A DNA stretch of 17,181 nucleotides from Prevotellaceae bacterium (lineage in GTDB: Bacteria > Bacteroidota > Bacteroidia > Bacteroidales > UBA932), in NCBI GenBank assembly GCA_031259655.1, contig JAIRLF010000088.1:1-17181 (forward strand), in the 5' to 3' direction. The position numbers and the translations under genes were made by a program. Of this stretch, positions 12,529 through 17,181 are shown piece by piece; positions within the stretch are counted from its first letter, which is position 1, and each line of letters opens with the position of its first letter. The notes under the pieces were generated by a model. That model saw only the letters and a list, made by a program, of their open reading frames with translations, ran no database searches and was not told where the DNA came from.

Positions 12529-13728
12529 ATGTTAAAAAAACTTTTACGACAGAATCTCAGTATCCCTCAGTTATTAGGGTATTCATTTACAGCCTTGGCG
12601 GGGATGACGCTCATATTTGTTGCGTTCGGTTTTTCGATGGATATACGTCCGCTTTTTTCGTCGGCTTCGGGCGGGCTTTTCAAAAGCGAATACATGATTG
12701 TCACGAAACAAGTATCGGCGCTTTCGGCTATCAATTCCAAGAACACCATATTTTCCGACAGCGAAGTAGAAGAAATCGCGACACAGCCATTCGTTAAATC
12801 GCTAAATTATTTCACTCCATGTCGGTACAGCGTATTTGCGTACATCGAACCATCCGGAAATATCCCCAGGTTCTCGACCGAAATGTTTTTCGAATCCGTA
12901 CCCGACAACATCATGGACGGAGCCGGCGAAGATTGGAAATGGAACGCAGAAACCAAATTCATCCCGGTAATCATTCCGAGAGACTATTTAGCTTTATACA
13001 ACTTCGGATTCGCCGGAAGTCGCGGATTGCCGCAAATATCCGAAAACATTGTTAAAACGGTAAACTTCAAAGTTTCGCTCCGCGGAAAAGGGAAAGACGA
13101 ACTTTTCACCGGTCGAATAGTCGGCTTTTCGGACTATCTGAACACCATTTTAGTCCCTCAAAAATTCATGGATTGGGCAAACAACAACTTTGGAGCGACA
13201 GAAACACCCCGCAAATCAAAACTGATAGTCGAAGTCAAAAACCCTGCTGCGCCCGAAATAGCGGAATTTTTCGCCTCGAAGAACTACGACGTCAGAGAAA
13301 ATAAAGGCGAACAGGGCAAACTCTCCTATTTCCTGAAAATCATAATCACAGTGATATCCGCAATAGGGTTGCTTGTACTATTACCTGCAATGGGATTAAT
13401 GTTCCTTAGCATCAACCTGTTGATATATAAAAATCGCAAAACTTTAGGCAATCTGATACTTCTCGGCTATTCGCGCAGAGAACTTGCACGCCCATATAGC
13501 ATTCTTGTAGTGATGCTTAACGCCTCCGTCGGCACAATAGCCTTTGTATGTTTTGTCGTTGTACGCAATATTTACCTCTCGCGCCTCCAAATTTTGAACA
13601 TCGAAAATACACCCGTAGATATATGGACAACATGCTTCGTAATATTGTTCATTTTTGGGGTAAGTTTCATAAATATTTCATGGATACAGAGGAAAATTGA
13701 AAAAATTATTCCCCCTGCAATGGGTTGA
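12529..13728 (+). CDS. FtsX-like ABC-type permease family protein
   Basis: The 399-aa protein has the FtsX/MacB permease layout: one N-terminal membrane helix (about residues 17-36), a large extracytoplasmic domain (about 40-268) and three C-terminal helices (about 270-298, 324-348, 366-384). The cytoplasmic loop YKNRKTLGNLILLGYSRRELARPY (300-323) corresponds to the coupling segment ('LRxLGaSRRxI') that contacts the ATPase. Members move lipids, lipoproteins or peptides or transmit mechanical signals, always with an ABC ATPase. No ATPase gene adjoins this one, so a partner must be encoded elsewhere. It is not the cell-division FtsX, which is shorter. Translation starts 18 nt after a -7 box. 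Upstream lies tRNA-Thr and downstream tRNA-Ser; it stands alone. Confidence 0.72.
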   Translation: MLKKLLRQNLSIPQLLGYSFTALAGMTLIFVAFGFSMDIRPLFSSASGGLFKSEYMIVTKQVSALSAINSKNTIFSDSEVEEIATQPFVKSLNYFTPCRYSVFAYIEPSGNIPRFSTEMFFESVPDNIMDGAGEDWKWNAETKFIPVIIPRDYLALYNFGFAGSRGLPQISENIVKTVNFKVSLRGKGKDELFTGRIVGFSDYLNTILVPQKFMDWANNNFGATETPRKSKLIVEVKNPAAPEIAEFFASKNYDVRENKGEQGKLSYFLKIIITVISAIGLLVLLPAMGLMFLSINLLIYKNRKTLGNLILLGYSRRELARPYSILVVMLNASVGTIAFVCFVVVRNIYLSRLQILNIENTPVDIWTTCFVILFIFGVSFINISWIQRKIEKIIPPAMG

Positions 13729-13753
13729 TTAATACGATAATATATGAAAGCGA

Positions 13754-13783
13754 ATTATTTTTTTTTTGCAGATAAAAAATAAT
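13754..13783 (+). terminator. AT-rich inverted repeat after the permease gene
   Basis: ATTATTTTTT (13754-13763) and AAAAAATAAT (13774-13783) are inverted copies with a 10-nt loop, about 25 nt after the stop. It has no GC pairs, so terminator activity is doubtful. Confidence 0.2.
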
Positions 13784-13847
13784 GTGTAATTTGGCGGCTC
13801 TGTTTCGTTGCCCAAAACGAGTAAAATCGAGGGTAAAAACGATGTAG

Positions 13848-13935
13848 GGAGAAATGGCCGAGTGGTCGAAGGCGCGCGCCTGGAAAGTGCGTATACTCCA
13901 AAAGGGTATCAAGGGTTCGAATCCCTTTTTCTCCG
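13848..13935 (+). tRNA. tRNA-Ser (anticodon GGA)
   Basis: An 88-nt class II tRNA is visible. The acceptor GGAGAAA pairs with TTTCTCC, discriminator G. The anticodon stem CGCGC/GTGCG encloses loop CTGGAAA, so the anticodon is GGA, reading Ser codons UCC/UCU. The long variable arm is ATACTCC..GGGTATC. The T arm is AAGGG-TTCGAAT-CCCTT. No exact TAnnTTTG box is seen just upstream. Confidence 0.96.
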
Positions 13936-14061
13936 CAGAGAATGATTAGGAAAATGAAAATGAAATGAAAATGAAATATTTGGAAATGAATTATTTGAAA
14001 TTAGAACATAAAAAAGAAATTAAATTAGTAACAATCTTTAAATATTAAAAAAAAGTAGGCC

Positions 14062-14790
14062 ATGAAAAGAATTTTAAAGTTTTCAACAGCGTTTACAGCA
14101 TTCCTCATGTATGCAGGATATGCAATGGCACAAGATCCGGCAGGACCAAGCGAGCCCCTTCATCAAGAATTAAAAAAGCAGTTCATCGATGGAGGACCTC
14201 TCTTTATGACGCCAATTATTTTGTGTCTCGTTTTAGGTTTAGCATTTTGCATTGAGCGTATCATTTACCTCAATCTTGCTACAACTAATATCAAGATACT
14301 CTTGCTTTCCGTAGAATCTGCGCTGGAAGAAGGAGGAATCGAAGCGGCAAAAGAAGTATGCCGTAACACAAGAGGTCCCGTAGCAAGCATTTTCTATCAG
14401 GGATTAGACCGTAACGACGAAGGTTTGGATATGGTTGAGAAATCAATCGTTTCCTACGGTTCGGTTCAAATGGGACAATTGGAAACCAATCTCCCGTGGA
14501 TAGGCTTGTTTATTGCATTGGCTCCATCGTTAGGGTTCCTCGGAACAGTTATTGGTATGGTTCAAGCCTTCAATGACATCGAAAAAGCCGGCACAATGTC
14601 TCCCACAGTTGTGGCAGGAGGTATGAAAGTGGCGTTAATCACAACCGTTACCGGTCTTATTGTAGCCATTATTCTGCAAATCTTCTACAACTACATTGTC
14701 TCAAAAATCGATGGCATAGTCAATTCCATGGAAAACGCTTCCATCTCTTTTGTAGATATTTTGATGAAACACAACGTAAAATCAAAATAA
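14062..14790 (+). CDS. exbB: ExbB/TolQ/MotA family proton channel
   Basis: The 242-aa protein begins with a signal-peptide-like segment (MKRILKFSTAFTAFLMYAGYAMA), common for Bacteroidota ExbB. Three membrane helices follow: about residues 46-68, 146-169 and 187-211, separated by a cytoplasmic domain (about 70-142). The signature APSLGFLGTVIGMVQAF (154-170) and TTVTGL (194-199), with the pore-lining Thr residues, identify the family. ExbB pentamers with ExbD form the inner-membrane motor that uses proton flow to energise TonB. It is the first gene of a tight operon with the 149-aa protein (6 nt), two exbD genes and tonB. A 126-nt leader with no exact TAnnTTTG box separates it from tRNA-Ser, so its promoter is unclear and read-through from the tRNA is possible. 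Confidence 0.93.
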   Translation: MKRILKFSTAFTAFLMYAGYAMAQDPAGPSEPLHQELKKQFIDGGPLFMTPIILCLVLGLAFCIERIIYLNLATTNIKILLLSVESALEEGGIEAAKEVCRNTRGPVASIFYQGLDRNDEGLDMVEKSIVSYGSVQMGQLETNLPWIGLFIALAPSLGFLGTVIGMVQAFNDIEKAGTMSPTVVAGGMKVALITTVTGLIVAIILQIFYNYIVSKIDGIVNSMENASISFVDILMKHNVKSK

Positions 14791-14796
14791 GAAGCC

Positions 14797-15246
14797 ATGT
14801 GGAAAGCAAACAAATTTGTCAACATTTTGCTCTGGGTATTAGCGCTGATATCAATATTCCTGTGTATATGGGCATTCGTTAGAAGCGGCGCAACCACCGA
14901 TCTGGCAGAAAAGATGACTGCAATTAATCCTATGCTGATATGGTCATACATATTAGTAGGAATCGCCGCAGTGCTGACAATATTCCTGCCTGTACCGCAA
15001 GTGATTGAAAATCCCAAATCGGCAATAGGCATTGCAGTCGGTATTCTTGCTTTTGCAATAGTGATAGTTATCTCCTATCTTTTTGCATCGGGAGAGCCAT
15101 TGAACTTTAATCCGGGGCATCCGCCCGTTAGCGAGGGTACTATAAAATTTACGGACGTAAATCTTATCTCCGTTTATATTATGCTGTCCGCGACAATACT
15201 TGTAACAATAGGCGCAAGTATCGCTAATGTTTTTAAAATGAGATAA
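14797..15246 (+). CDS. Four-TM membrane protein of unknown function in the Exb operon
   Basis: The 149-aa protein has four predicted helices (about residues 7-28, 45-65, 75-97 and 122-144), with a short polar extracytoplasmic loop (GEPLNFNPGHPPVSEGTIKFTD, 99-120 region) before the last. It matches no family whose function I know; similar proteins sit between exbB and exbD in Bacteroidales. Spacing of 6 nt from exbB and 11 nt to exbD implies translation coupling and a role in, or assembly of, the motor. No charged residue stands in the middle of the helices, so a second proton path is not evident. A motor stabiliser or regulator is inference. Confidence 0.82.
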   Translation: MWKANKFVNILLWVLALISIFLCIWAFVRSGATTDLAEKMTAINPMLIWSYILVGIAAVLTIFLPVPQVIENPKSAIGIAVGILAFAIVIVISYLFASGEPLNFNPGHPPVSEGTIKFTDVNLISVYIMLSATILVTIGASIANVFKMR

Positions 15247-15257
15247 AAAAGTAAACA

Positions 15258-15839
15258 ATGGCAAAAAGATCAACACCGGAATTAAATGCCAGTTCGATGG
15301 CCGATATTGCTTTTTTGCTCTTGACATTTTTTCTTTTGACAACGACAATGGACCAAAACCTGGGCATGCCCCGTCGTTTACCTCCATTGATTGAAGACGA
15401 GCAGGAGAAACCGCCCGAAATCAATAAACGTAACATAATGCAGGTGCGTGTTAACAGTATGGATTTATTGTTGGTTAACAGTAAACCCATGGAAGTTCAG
15501 TTCCTGAAAGAAGAAGTCAAGACTTTTCTCCAGAATCCGAACAATGATGGAGATAAACCCGAAAAAGAGCCCAAAAATATTGAACTCATAGGGGAAGTGC
15601 TTGTCGGCAAAGGAGTTGTTTCTCTGCAAACCGACAGAGGAACAAGCTACAAGATGTATATGGCGGTTCAAAACGAAATAATGAAGGCTTATGCAGAACT
15701 TCGTGACGATTTTTCGATATCACGTTTTCAGTCTCCGTACGCCAAACTCACGGAAGACCGGCAGGAAGCAGTCAGAGGAGTTTATCCGCTCAATATATCG
15801 GAAGCAGAACCGAGAGATAAAGGTAAAAAAGGCAGGTAA
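15258..15839 (+). CDS. exbD: ExbD/TolR family protein 1
   Basis: The 193-aa protein has a short cytoplasmic N-terminus, one membrane helix (about residues 14-31, MADIAFLLLTFFLLTTTM) carrying Asp16, the conserved proton-relay residue, and a periplasmic domain. The domain is longer than in E. coli ExbD and includes an acidic/proline insert (PNNDGDKPEKEPKN, about 95-108) before the usual fold (IELIGEVLVGKG..). The motif NASSMADIAFLLLTFFL is the family signature. It would sit as a dimer inside the ExbB pentamer and pass force to TonB. It lies 11 nt after the four-TM gene and 17 nt before the second exbD. The long linker may suit pairing with the second ExbD; this is inference. Confidence 0.92.
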   Translation: MAKRSTPELNASSMADIAFLLLTFFLLTTTMDQNLGMPRRLPPLIEDEQEKPPEINKRNIMQVRVNSMDLLLVNSKPMEVQFLKEEVKTFLQNPNNDGDKPEKEPKNIELIGEVLVGKGVVSLQTDRGTSYKMYMAVQNEIMKAYAELRDDFSISRFQSPYAKLTEDRQEAVRGVYPLNISEAEPRDKGKKGR

Positions 15840-15840
15840 A

Positions 15841-15848
15841 AAAGGAGG
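15841..15848 (+). promoter_or_regulatory. Strong Shine-Dalgarno of the second exbD
   Basis: AAAGGAGG is 8 nt before the ATG at 15857. Such a complete Shine-Dalgarno is unusual in Bacteroidota and stands out against the weak sites of the neighbouring genes; it supports this start. Confidence 0.6.
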
Positions 15849-15856
15849 TTTATATT

Positions 15857-16321
15857 ATGAAATTAATAAGAAAAAAGAAAAAAGCGGCAGGAACTTATTC
15901 GTCAAGTTCCATGTCGGACATTGTATTTATGCTTCTGTTTTTCTTTATGGTAACAACAACCATGAGAGAGGAAGAAATTAATGTCAAAATAAAACTTCCC
16001 GAAGCGACTGAAATTGCGAAACTTGAACGCAAAGACCTTACGTGCTACATCAATGTAGGCTCGCCTTTGGATGCTTTGCAAGACAAGTTCGGTACGGATA
16101 CCCGTATGCAGCTCAACGACAAGTTCAGCAGTGTGGACGATATCCGCGATTTTGTCGCAGCAAAACGCGAACAACTGTCCGAAGCGGACAGAGCGCAACT
16201 TACCGTTGCGTTTAAAATTGATGAGCAGACAAGAATGGGCATAGTTACTGATGTCAAACAGGAACTTCGCAGGTGTCAGGCTTTGAGAATTAATTATTTA
16301 GCAAACCAACCCGTAAAATAG
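15857..16321 (+). CDS. exbD: ExbD/TolR family protein 2
   Basis: The 154-aa protein has a basic N-terminus (MKLIRKKKKAAG), then SSSSMSDIVFMLLFFFMVTTTM, the family helix with proton-relay Asp21, then a periplasmic domain (about 41-150). It shares the architecture of the preceding ExbD but little sequence identity outside the helix, so it is an old paralogue rather than a fresh copy. The operon therefore encodes two different ExbD subunits for one ExbB, as is common in Bacteroidota, and a mixed ExbD dimer is a reasonable expectation. It starts 17 nt after the first exbD behind a strong ribosome-binding site. An 89-nt gap follows before tonB. Confidence 0.92.
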   Translation: MKLIRKKKKAAGTYSSSSMSDIVFMLLFFFMVTTTMREEEINVKIKLPEATEIAKLERKDLTCYINVGSPLDALQDKFGTDTRMQLNDKFSSVDDIRDFVAAKREQLSEADRAQLTVAFKIDEQTRMGIVTDVKQELRRCQALRINYLANQPVK

Positions 16322-16322
16322 G

Positions 16323-16354
16323 TTGCGTTTGATATTATTTTGGCACGATTTTTG
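16323..16354 (+). promoter_or_regulatory. Possible internal promoter for tonB
   Basis: TTG (16323-16325), a 21-nt spacer and GATTTTTG (16347-16354, one mismatch to TAnnTTTG) lie in the only wide gap of the operon. This would allow tonB to be made separately, but the match is imperfect. Confidence 0.25.
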
Positions 16355-16410
16355 TATGATGAAATGATACGACGTCGCGCTTAGTAATAATTAATTAAAT
16401 TTTTAAAATT

Positions 16411-17121
16411 ATGGAATTAAAAAAAACACCAAAAGCGGATCTTCAAAATAAGAAGACATTGTTTTTCGAAATCGGGTTAGGTGTGTCTTTACTCGCAGTG
16501 TTATTTGCATTCAATTGGACTACAAGGGAAAAGGCAGAAAGCCTGCTTGTTGCAGACCATCAGGAAATTGTTGAAGAAGAGGAACAAGTTCCAATCACTC
16601 AACAGGAACCGCCTCCACCTCCCGAAATCCCCAAGATTCCGCAAATCCCCGACGTGATTGAAATCGTAGAGGATGATGTGGATATTTCGTCGGAGTTCGA
16701 TTTTTCGGAGTCGGAAACGAACGACCTTTTTCAAGATTTGGCTTATGTTGAGAAAAAGCAACAGGTAGTCGAAGAGGTTGAAGAAGTCGATGAGGTTATT
16801 CCTTTTGCAATTGTAGAAGAGAAGCCCAAGTTTCAGGGTAAAGATGCCGGTGAGTTTGTTAAATGGATTAACACAAAACTCTCGAATAATTACCCTCAGG
16901 CGGCTATAGAAAACAATCTGCAAGGCACAGTTCGCGTATCGTTCACTGTTAATATCGACGGAACTCTCTCCGATATCAAATCGTTGAGAAAGGTAGACCC
17001 GATACTTGAAGAGTGCGTTATCGAACTCGTTAAGAAGTCCCCGAAATGGACTCCCGGACGGCAACAAAACAAACCGGTTAAGGTAACTTATCAGGTCCCT
17101 GTGATTTTCAAGTTGCAATAG
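16411..17121 (+). CDS. tonB: TonB family energy transducer
   Basis: The 236-aa protein has the TonB plan: a short cytoplasmic N-terminus, one membrane anchor (about residues 17-35), a periplasmic spacer with a Pro-rich stretch (PPPPPEIPKIPQIP, 67-80) and acidic runs, and a C-terminal TonB domain (about 145-236). The domain includes YPQAAIENNLQGTVRVSFTV and SPKWTPGRQQNKPVKVTYQ, the core PF03544-type motifs. It couples the ExbB/ExbD motor to the TonB-box of outer-membrane SusC-type and siderophore receptors. The anchor lacks an obvious equivalent of the E. coli SHLS histidine; this is usual in Bacteroidota. The spacer is strongly acidic, dominated by Glu, Asp and Val, and is shorter than the rigid Pro-Lys spacer of enteric TonB. 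It ends the operon in view; 60 nt without a further gene follow. Confidence 0.93.
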   Translation: MELKKTPKADLQNKKTLFFEIGLGVSLLAVLFAFNWTTREKAESLLVADHQEIVEEEEQVPITQQEPPPPPEIPKIPQIPDVIEIVEDDVDISSEFDFSESETNDLFQDLAYVEKKQQVVEEVEEVDEVIPFAIVEEKPKFQGKDAGEFVKWINTKLSNNYPQAAIENNLQGTVRVSFTVNIDGTLSDIKSLRKVDPILEECVIELVKKSPKWTPGRQQNKPVKVTYQVPVIFKLQ

Positions 17122-17181
17122 ACGTAAAGAATATTCAGTTGTTTGCCATAGAGCAAATTAGTGTGAGGTGGTCTCCGAAAA

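Noticed and set aside
12372..13935. Integrated element or att site using the tRNA-Thr or tRNA-Ser gene
   Set aside because: No second copy of either tRNA 3' end and no integrase gene were found in the window.
13950..13978. Repeated AAATGAAAATGAAAT stretch before exbB
   Set aside because: This is low-complexity AT-rich leader sequence; no unit is long or regular enough to call a functional repeat.
16501..17118. 205-aa minus-strand open frame over tonB
   Set aside because: Its sequence is the mirror of the tonB frame (acidic and Pro-rich codons read as Phe/Leu/Arg) and lacks a recognisable domain.

Overview
The window looks like a chromosomal piece of a Bacteroidales bacterium (phylum Bacteroidota). 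The evidence is repeated -7 boxes of the form TAnnTTTG, two of them with a TTTG -33 box 20-21 nt upstream; a mostly weak Shine-Dalgarno signal; an ExbB/ExbD/ExbD/TonB operon with an extra small membrane protein; a DUF4293 protein; a six-bladed beta-propeller lipoprotein; and polysaccharide-degrading enzymes. I cannot name the genus from sequence alone.

Layout. 1-103 (minus): start of an Rpn/PD-(D/E)XK nuclease-family gene cut by the window edge. 357-1478 (plus): tRNA-Gly(CCC) followed closely by asd. 1983-2660 (plus): an unrecognised helical protein with a long leader that may hold a 48-codon ORF. 2661-2923: a convergent intergenic zone with a long hairpin repeat, a perfect 21-bp palindrome and a dispersed repeat. 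2924-5719 (minus): an OmpA-like protein, a thioredoxin-fold protein without CxxC, DUF4293, and an apparent N-terminal remnant of a GH125 mannosidase whose promoter now reads into DUF4293. 6068-8284 (minus): a GC-rich GH78-like alpha-L-rhamnosidase. 8285-8762: a decayed zone with a second dispersed-repeat copy, a hairpin, a broken signal-peptide ORF and three 23-bp tandem repeats. 8763-11874 (minus): a beta-propeller protein and a heparinase II/III-like lyase, likely one operon. 11875-12371: operator-like inverted repeats and a compound palindromic repeat. 12372-13935 (plus): tRNA-Thr(CGT), an orphan FtsX-like permease, tRNA-Ser(GGA). 14062-17121 (plus): exbB, a four-TM protein, exbD, exbD, tonB.

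How the genes fit together. The 3' operon encodes the proton-driven energiser for TonB-dependent outer-membrane transport. The minus-strand carbohydrate genes (lyase, rhamnosidase, mannosidase remnant, propeller lipoprotein) look like a small, partly eroded glycan-use cluster without its own SusC/SusD pair in view, probably aimed at a rhamnose- and uronate-containing glycan (inference). The rest is core metabolism and small envelope proteins.

No CRISPR array, transposase, phage or obvious defence island is visible. The most unusual parts are the degraded junctions (5459-5719 and 8590-8731), the compound palindrome at 12146-12263, and the unexplained membrane partner inside the Exb operon.
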